Source of the DNA: Gamarada debralockiae
Taxonomy: Eukaryota > Ascomycota > Leotiomycetes > Helotiales > Hyphodiscaceae
Direction: 5' to 3'
Length of the DNA stretch: 64,000 nt
Assembly (NCBI GenBank): GCA_002803225.1
Contig: NXFV01001790.1
Span: 1-64,000 of the forward strand
This document shows, in pieces, positions 32,650 to 43,299 of this stretch (the stretch's first letter is position 1; each line of letters opens with the position of its first letter). The notes beneath the pieces were generated by a model. It ran no database searches. It was not told the origin of the DNA and saw only the letters and a program-made list of their open reading frames with translations. The translations under genes and the position numbers were made by a program.

Positions 32650-33740
32650 AAAGACGTAGAGGCTAATCAGGTACAGCGGGGGGGTTCAGCTCTTGGAAAA
32701 GTAATCGACCTTTTGTGGAAAATAGCTTCTTTATGTGAAGCAAGGCATATCGGAGACTGGGGGTCATAGGGAAGACATTTGTGGCAACAATAATATCATA
32801 TGCAGCTTCTTGAAATCCTTGATCAATGGATTTTTGGAAATGTCGAGTACTCTGTAGTCAACTCCTTGGTAGTCTTACAATCTTTCCCGTGCGGTGGGAA
32901 AGTAGTCTGGGGAATAATCCGTGTATGTATACGTCGAGTACAATCTCATTTTCGGCGTTGTTAAGGCTTTCAAGATCGAAACAGTAGTTTCGCTAGAATC
33001 GTCGCCAACTTCTAAAATACGAAGATGAGGCTTTGAGTGGCCCGCTGTGGAAAAGAATTCTGGACATCAGTTAACTTTACGACAGAATCACAAAACTTAC
33101 GACCCTCGAGCTCGACAGGAAGATCGACGATGTTTACATTGCCCTCCAAAGCTTCTTCTTATCTACCTAGGAAAATCAGTGAGCTAAGCATCATCACCTC
33201 CTTCAGCATTACCCCAGAGTGGAAGAAGACAGGCTCCGCGATAAGAGAAAATCAGGTCTGATCCAGAAATCCCAAGAACATCACCATACACAGGCCCGGT
33301 AGAACCTAGTCTGGGAGCTGCTCTGGCTCCACACCAGACATGAGTGGGTGGTGATTTTCTTGAAATATAGACTTCGTCGAAAGCAGTCGGTATACTTAGG
33401 TGAGATTGCAGGTGAAACATGCCATCGATTTCAGCAACGCCTAGCACTTGTAGAAAGCATCTATCACTGGTGGATGAATGGCATAATATGTCTCTCCAAA
33501 GACCTGGCCGACATGCACCATAAGGCAAAGAGTCGCTAGGTAAAACTGTTACCTGGTCCAAGGTTTGGGATGAAGAAGGAGGCACAAGCCCGGAAGCTTT
33601 TTCGAAAGCAATATCGGCAGAAGCAGTATGGCCGTTAGGAAGGGCGAAGGTTTGCGTTACGAATTGGAAAGAAGGACCATACTTCAAACCAAGCCTCTCT
33701 AAAACGGAATAAAGGGCTTTGACTAGTTGTGGGTGGTGTA
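32650..33740 (-). pseudogene. Highly reducing PKS, DH C-terminus and methyltransferase part
   Basis: Minus-strand reading gives LVKALYSVLERLGLKYGPSF (the YGPSFQ motif of a PKS dehydratase double hot-dog). About 0.5 kb later come the methyltransferase motifs: LRILEVGDDSSETTVSILKA (SAM loop, normally GxGTG), YTYTDYSPDYF, YRVLDISKNPL and GRLLFQELNPPAVPD. A DLF/PYGA region in between follows the DH-MT linker. Frames change at least three times and stops interrupt the MT. The remnant begins abruptly at about 33740, against a HET remnant on the other strand, and ends at about 32650. No ketosynthase or acyltransferase sequence is seen anywhere in the window. Confidence 0.8.
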
Positions 33741-34672
33741 TGATCCGATGTGGCAGGGGTGGATCTTCAAGCGGTTTTCTCTCCTCGCATCTTCCCTATG
33801 CAGTGTTTTGTCCAAACTTTATTGTCGTACGAAGATATTCCAATTGTGGCAGAAGAAGACAACGGTCCCTTGAACTTTCTCGAGTATTCTGGAAGACCAC
33901 GGAAAAGATCCCATTTACCAAGCTGGGTTCCTGACTGGAGCTACAGTGGCCAGCGGCCTCTGGCACTTCTTTTCCGGCAACTTCAAAAGATCAATGACCA
34001 CGAATTAGTTCCGTACAATTCGGGAGCAGGGTTTGAGATAGCTGGTGAGAGCAACGTTTTATTCCGAGTTCTATGATACATTCTCACGAGAATCTCGCCA
34101 TACGGCAAACGGAATGTTTGATCCAACCCAGCAACAAAGACTTTGATCAAATACTTTGGAGAGCGTCACCAATCGAGGTGAGCACCAACGACCACCGCCT
34201 AAAATATGGCGCATCTTTTCTATATCACTTTTCTTCGTCTTGGCAAGGAAGCTAGGCCTTCGTCGATATTGGATCACTCTTCTTCTTATCTCAGGCAATA
34301 GTATGATCACAATAAGGCTTTTCACATATTTGGGTCAAGCTTGGAAGCAATCGTTGGAATACGGGGGGAATATAAACTCAGATTTTTCGTCCACAAATAT
34401 GAATACTATGAGAGAAATTAGACAAAAGATCTATAGAATTACTCCTCTGAGGAAGCTTTCAAACACGAGAAATGGCCATTTATCTCTTGTACCAGCCGAT
34501 ACTCAACGCGGTGATTTCGTAGTAATCTTATTCGGCTGTGATGTTCCAGTGGTGCTCCGCCGGCGCGAGAAACATTATGAATTTGTGAGTTGCTATTAGT
34601 TCACGGTATCATGGAGGGAGGTGTGGTAGGACTTCACAACGGGGAGTTTACAGCTCAGACTTTCGATATCCG
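33740..34672 (+). pseudogene. C-terminal half of a HET-family protein, decayed
   Basis: The frame 33750-34074 reads CFVQTLLSYEDIPIVAEEDN, then KRSHLPSWVPDWSYSGQRP; LPSWVPDW is a hallmark of the region after the HET domain. Later frames give GDFVVILFGCDVPVVLRRRE, then VHGIMEG and LHNGEFTAQTFDI, the usual HET-protein C-terminus. Several stops and frame changes separate them, and the N-terminal HET domain is absent. Confidence 0.7.
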
Positions 34673-35079
34673 GTGATCCAATATCTCCTGGCCAATTGTG
34701 AAAAGGATACCCATATGCTGGGAGCAGTTATGGAAGACGTTCAAGAGGCCTCTTTTCTGCCTTCAATCTCTGCCGGCACATCTGCAGCTTGCCGTCGCGG
34801 ACGGAAATTATCAAATTATGGTAGAACAGCTGGATATATCTCGTTTGCTCGACGCCGTGTCTCCTTCCCAGCTTTCATATCGTCTTGGGACAAACCGAAT
34901 AATGATGTTACAGCGACGGAAGTTGCGCGTACCTCCCTTCACGCATATGCCATAAACCTACTCCGGATCCTCGTGGAGAAAGCATCGCTTGGCTCACACG
35001 ATTCGACTCATTCCAAGTTCTCCAACATGACAACATCCTTCATGGTTTCTAATCCCAAATTATCAATGATCAAGATGCG
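34673..35079. other. Unassigned stretch between two pseudogenes
   Basis: One + strand frame stays open from a GTG at 34673 for 144 codons but has no ATG start and no recognisable domain. Probably remnant DNA. Confidence 0.35.
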
Positions 35080-36151
35080 GTTCACTTCCGATTTGTACTT
35101 ATCGTGACGACAACCTTCGTATTCGCATCTCATGGCCAAGCCAGCGACAGCTGTGCGTCAGGCTTCGCGCTTTGCGTACCTTCAGGGGCGACGTCAGAAA
35201 CCACTCCACAAATCGGCACTTCAGCGTGCCAGGGCCTCTTTATGGATATCGTGTTCTCTTCGCTCCCTGCTAGCAGCAAAAGATTTTCATCTCCACCGCC
35301 AGCTTCGCTGTGCTGCAAAATGTTGCTGTCTTGTCTTCTGATAGTCAATCTCGAGATTCCGTTCTGGTACGATCGGTTCGCTACCCATTATTTCCTTCCC
35401 GATGGAAGCTATGGCACAGTTGTATATATTCTTGCATTTTCGAGCACCGACGGATTTGGTCAAGATGAACCATCTTCCATTCTCGTGTATCCCCTGATGT
35501 CCAAGATGAATCGTTCCCAGTTCCACGATCTCTCTTGATCAGCAATACTAACTCCAAGACGTTCCAGGTTGGAGGAGCATACAATTCGTCTGCGGGTGAC
35601 TTGGCGAACCAGATACTAGGCCAATACACACTTATCAATGGATCAACTGGCAACATATATTCCAACACTTCCACCCCAAATACACACTTCCGATGCCAAG
35701 TCAGTTAACAGCCTTTGGAGTTGGCTCCGTGATTCCAACCAGCGCTCTCGGTAACGAAATCACGCTCACATACACCACCACGTTTCCAGGGACTACGATT
35801 CCTCCCTGGACCATACCTCCGTCTACGATTTTTGGCTCTGCAGTTTCTGAGACTGTTATAGTCCAGTCTACGATATCGACTGAGATCTCGGGTTCGATGG
35901 TGGTGACGAAGTCTATTGTAGGCCTGCCGTCAAATGCCACCTTTTTGGGGACTACGATTACGGGTCCTACGATAGCTGGGACGACGATTCAGCCAGTTGC
36001 TACCACTATTACGACCACGGAGGCGGCTCCCAAGAGCACAGCATCTACAACAGAAGCGAAGAAGAATGTTGCAAGAAGATGGAATGCACCTTCACCTACA
36101 ACTTGCTTTTTGTTACTCGTTTTCGTTATTATTTTGCAAGACACTCAATGA
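35080..36151 (+). pseudogene. GPI-anchor-type secreted wall protein, frameshifted
   Basis: Pieces in order: SDSCASGFALCVPSGATSET, CQGLFMDIVFSSLPASSKRF, IPFWYDRFATHYFLPDGSYG (a Cys-containing N-terminal domain, about 35110-35430), then GAYNSSAGDLANQILGQYTL, INGSTGNIYSNTSTPNT, then PSQLTAFGVGSVIPTSALGN, a Thr/Ser repeat region (TTFPGTTIPPWTIPPSTIFG; FLGTTITGPTIAGTTI) and the hydrophobic tail TTCFLLLVFVIIL. This is the layout of fungal GPI-anchored wall proteins. After NTSTPNT the frame must shift to reach LPMPSQLTAF, and the N-terminal signal region also needs a shift (the only nearby ATG runs into TGA at about 35104). The intron between the first two blocks is not resolved. Confidence 0.65.
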
Positions 36152-37115
36152 AGATGGAAAGCTATCACAGGCAGAAAATCTGCTTTATTTCTAATTCCAA
36201 GTCCACACCGTTTCCAATCATTCAGTATGATTCAGCAATCCGAAGATCCCTCCCTATTCAGACTATTTCTTCCCTCCCTTTCTCCACGCAGCGGACACTT
36301 CCAAGACCAAGTTTCCAAACGTTCCATCATTTTCAGCGATCGACCACTCTCTTCACCATATTTCTTGAGTCCAGTATCCATTTCATCGTTTCCTTTGCCC
36401 TTGCTGTCTTCGCCACTTTCTTTTCCGGCTGCCGCAGCATCTTTGTTGTTGTCCCAATTGTGTGCATTTTCGTGATTCTGCAAGTGTGTCTATGAATGTC
36501 TCTTTGCAGTCCTTGCACTTATAGGCTTGGCGTTGCATCTATCCCTCGCTCAATTCTGTACCAGTTGTCTCCGCGGCTCTTGATATTTGTTCTTCCTCGT
36601 CCTCTACTTCGTGCCTTTGTTTTCAAATCGTTCAACCCAGATAACATTTCATGCGGGGGTAGCGTTGGCGTAAAGGTGATCAAGTAGAGCATTGTCATCA
36701 TCAGCCTCTTTCGCAGGGTATGCAAACTCAGTCACAGCATCATCCACCTCGTCGACAGGTGTGATTTTGAAGAGGGAGGACTTGAACATTGTGATATCGT
36801 CTGCGTCTGAGTCTCGCTCGTTGATTTCGTTGTCGTTGGAGTGGGTTTGTGTTAGGGTGTGGAGGAGATCGGCGGTTGCAGGGTTGAAGGGTTGTTCGAT
36901 GCCATCCTAAGTGAGATTGGGTGATTTGAGTAGGGGTTGTTTGGAGGTTAATATTCACTCCGCAAAGGCAGATGAAGAGATGAGCAGACATTCAGTAAAT
37001 TTGGGAGCGGTATATTCATCGAGGTGGGCAAGCTCCTGCAGTTGGCAGAGGACAGCATGGCCTATAATGTTCGCGAAGCAGGTAGTCATTTGTCAAAGCA
37101 GTCCTCATTCAAAAT
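36150..37115 (-). pseudogene. Possible decayed C2H2-type zinc-finger gene
   Basis: On the minus strand one frame reads DGIEQPFNPATADLLHTLTQ and ADDITMFKSSLFKITPVDEV (about 36690-36910). Further on YKCKDCKETFIDT and, one base out of frame, LQNHENAHN would together form a C-x2-C...H-x3-H zinc finger. A Lys/Glu/Gly-rich low-complexity tail follows (about 36230-36480). The upstream MTTCFANIIGHAVLCQLQEL frame cannot be spliced cleanly to the rest. Low certainty; the finger itself is broken by the one-base shift. Confidence 0.35.
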
Positions 37116-37527
37116 GAGCGATTCTCACCCCTTCAGGTTTTGTCGAGTGTGTCACTTTATCATTTCCAACTATTCAACAACCTCTGAATTCTTCCTATCA
37201 GAACTACCCACCCCACTACTCGAAGCCGTCCTCATTCGCCTGCCAAGGACTGCCAACATACGTTTTCCAAAGCAATGAAGTCATCCACCTTGATATATTT
37301 CTGTCATATAAGCCCAAAATTTTAATGATTTTCATTCTGCTCAAAAAAAAACTCCATCCTAGAAAATCTGCATCCCCAAGAGGACTCGCACCAGAAACCC
37401 AACAAGTCCTGTGATAAATGCTGCATGCGGTTGGGCAGGGGGCGCTTTCTGTTTTACGGTAAAATGAGGCTGAAGTAAGTGAGACCTCACGTTTAACTTC
37501 CACCAAAGTCAGACTCAACTTCTTTTT

Positions 37528-37790
37528 TCGCTCGTTCCGTTTTAGTATTTGGACGTGAGCAGCTGCTGCTTTAACCTGAGCTGAGGGTGAGCATTCCTGA
37601 GCTCGGCCTCAGCAACCTGAGCACACGGCAGAGTCAGCCTGAGCATGCACTGAGAAGTCATTCTAGCTCCCACAGGGGCTCGTTCTGGCCCCCTTGATGC
37701 TCGGTTACGCTTTCCTCATCTTGTCTCTAAGCACGGATCCTATTTTGGCTCCCTTGCTTGCTACCGAGATTCTCCCGGAACCATTTTTAG
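37528..37790. repeat. GCTCAGG-rich dispersed repeat, copy B2
   Basis: Diverged partner of 25760-25940: CGTTCCGTTTTAGTATTTGG, then ACGTGAGCAGCTGCTGCTTT and AACCTGAGCTGAGGGTGAGC, many CTGAGC units, then a CGGTTACGCTTTCCTCATCT block matching CGGCTATAATTTCCTCCTTA in copy B1. Non-coding. It lies about 420 bases upstream of the intact HET gene. Confidence 0.6.
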
Positions 37791-38206
37791 ATTTACACTC
37801 GCTTATTACACGTGATAAGTTCTTCTTATCGGTGGACCGAAGTTAAGCCGGAGTTTGTGAAAGCGTTTCTCCGTGAATGAAGCGGCCCACAACCAACTCA
37901 AGGAAATCTGGATATGGCCGTGATTAATCGCCCCAGTACCATTTGATAGACTTGTTGCAATTACATGTGATGTTATAAGCGAGAGCCAAACGCGAGAGTC
38001 TCACAGGAGTAACTATTGCTGTGCGTCTACTTTAATCTTGATAAGAGAGGAGGTTTCTATGAAAAATCGAAGAGTACGTTAATTCTTGGCAATCCTTCGG
38101 ATAGAATGGACGGTGGGCTCGGAGTCCTACTTTGTGACAAATGGTGAGGTCTAATGAAGACAAATAGTACTCCCTGCACGGTTGGGCTGACAGCGTTTAA
38201 CGGAGT

Positions 38207-40222
38207 ATGGAGCTATATCAATATTTTGCTCTTCACCCTCGCCACCATGACAAGACGGATGGAACGTCGATAGCCGCCGACCACTCGCGAATCCGCATCA
38301 TTCGACTTCTTCCCGGACTTAGCGATGCCCAACTCCACTGCATCATTGAGCACATCGAACTTCGCGATGACGAGAAGCGGCAGAAAGGCCGTCACCTCGA
38401 CAATGGGGGCGTGCGCTTCGATGCGCTCTCTTATGCTTGGGGCAACGCCACCGTCTCTCCCGAGCAGTTGATCTGCGAAGAGACCGTCGGCGTCATCGAT
38501 AAAAGCTGGCCTTGCAACTGCGATATTCCGCGGGGGAAAGGTTTTCTACAAATCGGTGTAAATCTTGCTCAGGCGCTGCGCGCTCTGAGGGACAAGAAAC
38601 ATCCTCGAAATCTTTGGGTCGATGCTGTTTGTATCGATCAAAGCTACGACCCAGAGAAGCTGCAGCAAATTCAGATCATGGGCCGCCTTTATAGCCAGGC
38701 TAGCGTAGTTCGAGCTTGGCTTGGACCTGAACGCGACGCGAAGCTGGTGTTTGATTACATGCGTCACGCTGGAAACACCTTTTTGCGGCCAAACAAGGAG
38801 CTGGTACTGGAGGTAATGCGGGACAAGCTCGATCCCGTATATCTCACTCTTCGAGCATTCTTCTCAAGGCCATATTTTCACAGACGGTGGATTATTCAGG
38901 AAGTGGCTCTGGCCTCCGACGTCATTTGTCAGAGCGGAAGTCTTGAGTTGTCTTGGGACGCTCTCAGCCAGGCTGTATCAAATGTCAGACTTGACGAGAT
39001 TCTAAGAGAGAGGCAAGGAATGCCATTAGCTTTCAGCGACATGGAGCATGTCCTCACCACAATCGAGGCTCTACGGTCCAATATGGATTCCCAACTTCGC
39101 AACCCGGTAGAGGGGATGATGGTATTTCGTCACTCCAAGTGTTTCGATGATAGAGACCGTGTACTTGCTCTGATTGGGTATTTCTCTCACTTGTGGGCTT
39201 CCCCAGAGCATATCAAACCCCGGATCGATGATGCTGGCTCCGTGTCGAACTCTCTACATTCCGCATACACTTTCCTGTCTCGATGGCAGTTGAAGTTTCA
39301 AATTCAGCGCCTCGACGACACCAGCACCGACAGCACACCTGCGATTCTCGATTTATTCTCGATTGCGTGCGTTACTCGCTCCTTCTCCGGTAAGCATGTT
39401 GTTTCGGATCTACCATCGTGGGTGCCAGACTGGCGATTCACGGAATTCGAGTACGATCAGTACTCATGGTCGACACGGCTCGAAGCTCGTTATGGGGCGT
39501 CATTGCAGCTCTTCTCCAACGGCGAGAGAAGAGTTAAATGGCCAGTCATCAAAGACCCAGACCATCAGGGCCATCTGAATACGCCCGTCCAGTTGATCGA
39601 CTATATAGACACCGTGATCCTGCTGAGGCCCACCTCTTCAACAAAAGATCCTCAAAACAAACCCAACAACGACGACGACAACAACAATAGCGGCGTCTTC
39701 CAGAGTATTAAATCGTTCCAAACCGTCTGCTCCTTCCTCCGCAAAGAAGCCTACCACACCGACCAAGTCTGCCGGTCCTGCCGCATCTTTCGAATACCAG
39801 TCCGACAACGCACTAGAAACATCGATGTAGTCGACCTCCTCACTGCCCACCTCTACCGTATCCATGCGGAGTTTCGAGGCTCAAATGTCAAGGAAGATCA
39901 GCCGAGGCAAGTCCTCGCCTATCTTCAGAATCCATGGTCTGAGTCCGAGGCCCTTGACCCGAGACAGAAACGCATCGCACAATTCCTGCGGGGCAGGTGC
40001 GTGTTTGTGTCGAGAGGTGGACACGCTGGAGTTGCAAATCTGCGTGTTCGCCCCGGAGATAGGCTTGTCAGCGTTACTCGCGGAGAGCCCGACTTCGTGC
40101 TGAGATTCAATGTGCAAAACTGTTCTGAAACAGGACTTCAAGTTGCGGAGCTGATTAGCGATACTAGTACTCTTAATATCGTTGATCCTGATTCTCCATG
40201 CACAATTGTTTGCCTCGCTTAG
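38207..40222 (+). CDS. HET-domain heterokaryon incompatibility protein, intact
   Basis: A single-exon 671-residue protein with an uninterrupted frame. The HET domain spans about 20-230: HSRIRIIRLLPG, FDALSYAWGNATVSPEQL (about 66-83), LWVDAVCIDQSYDPEKLQQI, MGRLYSQASVVRAWLGPERD and RRWIIQEVALASDVICQSG. Then come DRVLALIGYFSHL and DLPSWVPDWRFTEFEY, the usual middle region, and a C-terminal region with VCRSCRIF and GRCVFVSRGGHAGVANLRVR, typical of the end of HET proteins. An Asn/Asp repeat (about 480-492, KPNNDDDNNNSG) is an insertion. Such proteins trigger cell death after fusion of incompatible strains, usually through a partner gene not identifiable here. It is the only intact HET gene in the window. 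Confidence 0.95.
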   Translation: MELYQYFALHPRHHDKTDGTSIAADHSRIRIIRLLPGLSDAQLHCIIEHIELRDDEKRQKGRHLDNGGVRFDALSYAWGNATVSPEQLICEETVGVIDKSWPCNCDIPRGKGFLQIGVNLAQALRALRDKKHPRNLWVDAVCIDQSYDPEKLQQIQIMGRLYSQASVVRAWLGPERDAKLVFDYMRHAGNTFLRPNKELVLEVMRDKLDPVYLTLRAFFSRPYFHRRWIIQEVALASDVICQSGSLELSWDALSQAVSNVRLDEILRERQGMPLAFSDMEHVLTTIEALRSNMDSQLRNPVEGMMVFRHSKCFDDRDRVLALIGYFSHLWASPEHIKPRIDDAGSVSNSLHSAYTFLSRWQLKFQIQRLDDTSTDSTPAILDLFSIACVTRSFSGKHVVSDLPSWVPDWRFTEFEYDQYSWSTRLEARYGASLQLFSNGERRVKWPVIKDPDHQGHLNTPVQLIDYIDTVILLRPTSSTKDPQNKPNNDDDNNNSGVFQSIKSFQTVCSFLRKEAYHTDQVCRSCRIFRIPVRQRTRNIDVVDLLTAHLYRIHAEFRGSNVKEDQPRQVLAYLQNPWSESEALDPRQKRIAQFLRGRCVFVSRGGHAGVANLRVRPGDRLVSVTRGEPDFVLRFNVQNCSETGLQVAELISDTSTLNIVDPDSPCTIVCLA

Positions 40223-40435
40223 CTAGATAATAATCATTACCAGCGGATAATTGTTTAGTCTGTCGACCATGTGGATATTCACACCAATAGGAACAATTCA
40301 GACGCACGTGTCTAGTAATTGAGTCATTCATAAGATATTATCGCCAAATCTTGACAAAAATGATGTGAAAAAGCCCTAGTCTATATCCAGCCTAGATAGA
40401 GACTAATTACGCGAGTGAGAAATAGGTACCTCTCA

Positions 40436-40560
40436 AGGGCAGCTCAGGGGCAGCTCAGGGGCAGCTCAGGTTGCTCAGGTTGCTCAGGTGAGCTGGGTGA
40501 GGGTGAGCCGAGGGTGATTAGCGCCTGAGTAGAAGCGGCGAGCTGACTAACCGACCTTGG
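40436..40560. repeat. GCTCAGG-rich dispersed repeat, copy A2
   Basis: Three GGGCAGCTCAG units, two TTGCTCAGG units, then GGTGAGGGTGAGCCGAGGGT and GCGCCTGAGTAGAAGCGGCG, ending CTGACTAACCGACC: the same order as copy A1 at 32290-32420. It lies about 210 bases downstream of the intact HET gene. Confidence 0.7.
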
Positions 40561-40659
40561 GACGAAGAAAAAAAAAAGTTGTGTTCAACTGCCAATAAAC
40601 TTTCTCTCGCGTTTCGTATCTACAAATCTGAAGTTTTCACTACCCTATCACCCTGGAAA

Positions 40660-41968
40660 CCCATATTCGAAAACTCTCCATGAATTTGATATGTCTCCAT
40701 ATTGGCGAGGGAAATCCAGATATTGCTGATATTTGGGTAGGTCTGCATGCAGTAGCACCCTGTTTAGCAGTTCAGAACGTTGATATGACCATAAGATATT
40801 GCGGTCTCCTTCGGTATTCAGGCGGGAATTGCAATCCTTGTTCGTTCTGTTCATTCATGTTGGACAGAAGTATCTTCCGCCACACTGTGAGTATAAGAGG
40901 TGGTGCCCTGATACTCTGGATTTGCCTCCAATTACGGAAGATAAAATAAAGCTCAAGAATATGAAATTGTGGCTAGAAACTGTAAATGAGGTAATTCTCC
41001 AAGTTGGTGATAGTCAGTTAACGGATAAGTATTGAGTACAACCACGCTTGATACCGAGAAAACTCAATCTCAAGACGTCAAGGCATTTCTTTGTTGTCAT
41101 TGCCACGGTATAGATCGGTAGCCTTTCGTTCTAACATCTCCATGTCATATAATATAGCAAGCTATTTTAGGTAAGCTCGTTCCCTTTTGCAAGCACTTTG
41201 TTCAGGAGTCTTCAAGACTAAATCGTTAGCAGCGTCTCAATTTTTGCTTCAGCAGTACGCTGCTTCAAGCCCGGAATGAAAGGGAGTTGGTTTGATACGT
41301 GCTCATTACTCTATAGGCAGTTCTTTACTTCATATATACATGCCTATTCGGGCATCGTTTGAGGTCCTGGAGCTATGAAGCTCTAGGTCAGTGCTACAAC
41401 ACCTCCAAGTTGGCCCTTTCCAATGCGAAGAATCCCTACGTCGATAATGTTATATCGCGATAACTTGCCTTATATATTCTCAAATTTCCTCGCAGCTGTG
41501 TGCCTTGTTGACAACGACATATTGTTCTTGAACGATCACCAAGCCCCGCTAACCATTTTCGTCGCACTCCGCCCATCGAACGAAGGCTCTTTTGCTAGTG
41601 GGATAGCCGAGAAACAATGGGATTTTGGGCAAATTGTAGCCATGATCTTAATTGGGAACGACGTTATAGCCTTCGCAAATGGACTTCAAGGTAAGAACTA
41701 TTGACGTATTTTCTCATCCTTCCGATATCATTCAATTAACGAGCTCTTTTTTAACCCAGAATATGGAACGAAGCTACGAAAATATGCAACAGAAACACAC
41801 GACATGTTTGACCAACAACGTGATCAGGAAGAGCACGAACAGCGATTGGGTGAACAGCAAGCGCTTATCCAGCAAGTACTTACCCAGACAGAACTCGACC
41901 AACAACTTCAAGAACACAGAGCACTTGTCCAGAAAGCCCTCAACCAACTAGCCCGAAGACTGCTTTAG
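40660..41968 (+). pseudogene. Decayed multi-pass fungal membrane protein
   Basis: Landmarks of a large uncharacterised fungal family remain: GNPDIADIWVGL (the NPDIAG(I/V)G(V/I) motif) at about 40710, LETVNEVILQVGDSQLTDKY (the LQxGDxQL motif) at about 40970-41030 followed directly by a stop, then KQWDFGQIVAMILIGNDVIA at about 41610-41680. This last exon splices by GTAAG...CCCAG (41691-41759) to a coiled coil, DQQRDQEEHEQRLGEQQALI, ending at 41968. Between 41036 and 41420 the conserved membrane segments are lost to stops. The 3' two exons could still be read, but the gene as a whole is broken. Confidence 0.6.
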
Positions 41969-42882
41969 TCGTTGGAGGCTCTCAGTCCAGGAATGGCCAC
42001 CGCTGGTATTCAATTCCTTTCTCAAATATCTACCGATCCGGGAAAGCAGTGGAGAATAGATTAGGGAGCCGAAGTCCCCAAACATCAAGCAGTACCGAAG
42101 ACACCAAGGACCTCAACTGCTACGTGCAGTCATACAACTGACCCTATAACTTAGCTCATTTCGGTAATTCAGACTTCAGCCCAACTTTCATGGGTTAGAT
42201 CTAAATCAAGCCTATTTTAAGCGAAGGGCCTTGCTCCGTAACGTTTAGCTTAGCTCCAATGGGAAACCGAAGCTCAATCAGGGGAATGGCATAGCCAGAA
42301 TGTAATTCTGGACACGGCGCCGAAGTTTAAATGAGCATTGGTTAAGCGGCGATGTGCAGCGACAGCTCCGGATTGGGTCGAAGCTGGACTATTATGATCT
42401 ATTTGCAGCGGGTTGAGGTTTGGTTGGTAGATTCACTCCTTAGTGATTTGTGGTTTAGAAATTGGAACCATGGACTTCAAGTGGATCACTGGCATAAGCG
42501 TCCGTTATTTTGGGGAGGTGAGTAAGGCATTTGGTGGGAGTGTTTAGGGTGATGGTGACCAAGGTTCCAAAGAGGGAAGAAAAGACTGAAAAGAGGAGAG
42601 CAATTTGGAGGAGCTCTGGAATTGGAACGTGGACAACAGAAACCACAAGCTGCACGATACCGATACACAGTCATATTCCGCTCAATGATACGTCATAAGA
42701 CATTCTCATCTCTGTAAGTGAAGGATCAGCAGAGAGTGGCTTTGAAATTTCCTGTAGCGTCAAGCTCGGCTGTCATGTCCTCTTATATGGACTGTATTCC
42801 CTCAAATTCGGACTAAGTCGCGGCTGGCTGGGGCACTTTCCTGTTCATTACAACATCTGGCTCTTCCACGGCTACAAACCCA
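41969..42882. other. Unassigned accessory DNA
   Basis: A minus-strand frame at 42455-42655 opens from GTG and contains a hydrophobic run (LLQIALLFSVFSSLFGTLVT), perhaps a membrane-protein remnant. There is no ATG and no spliceable partner. Nothing else is recognised. Confidence 0.3.
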
Positions 42883-43299
42883 TCACTCTTCTTCGCTAAA
42901 GAAAATACAAGGCCACCCGATTAGTGCAACGATCGCAGCTACTCCACCCACCATACCCGCGGCTCTGGCTCCAAGACAACCTGACCCCGAACTGGAAACC
43001 ATTTTGTTCCCGAACAACGATGATGAGCCAATTGTCACAGGCCCAGAAGCAGTTGTTGATGGTACCGGGAAGCCATTGAAAGTCGCGGTTATCCAACCTG
43101 AGAGGCTAGGATCCCAGGACGCTTCGCCTCCGTCGCCACTCTGCGGATTGGTGTCCGACCTCGGTTTTGGGGTTGGAGATATGGTGGAGAGTGTTGTGGT
43201 TGGACCAATGTTCGCGACATTCTGGACATCTATGGCTTTGTGAGAAGTCGTGCAGCCGAGGATCGTTGACCCGATGTCCGTTATGTGTACGAGAAGCAT
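42883..43299 (-). pseudogene. Ser/Thr-rich C-terminal remnant with GPI-like tail
   Basis: A 138-codon minus-strand frame with low-complexity Ser/Thr/Pro content (TTTLSTISPTPKPRSD), then GCLGARAAGMVGGVAAIVAL and a short hydrophobic end, like the C-terminus of a GPI-anchored fungal protein. No upstream exon or signal peptide could be linked. Uncertain. Confidence 0.3.

Noticed and set aside
34673..35107. A 144-codon + strand frame
   Set aside because: It opens only from GTG, has no ATG, and lies between two clear pseudogenes with no recognisable motif.
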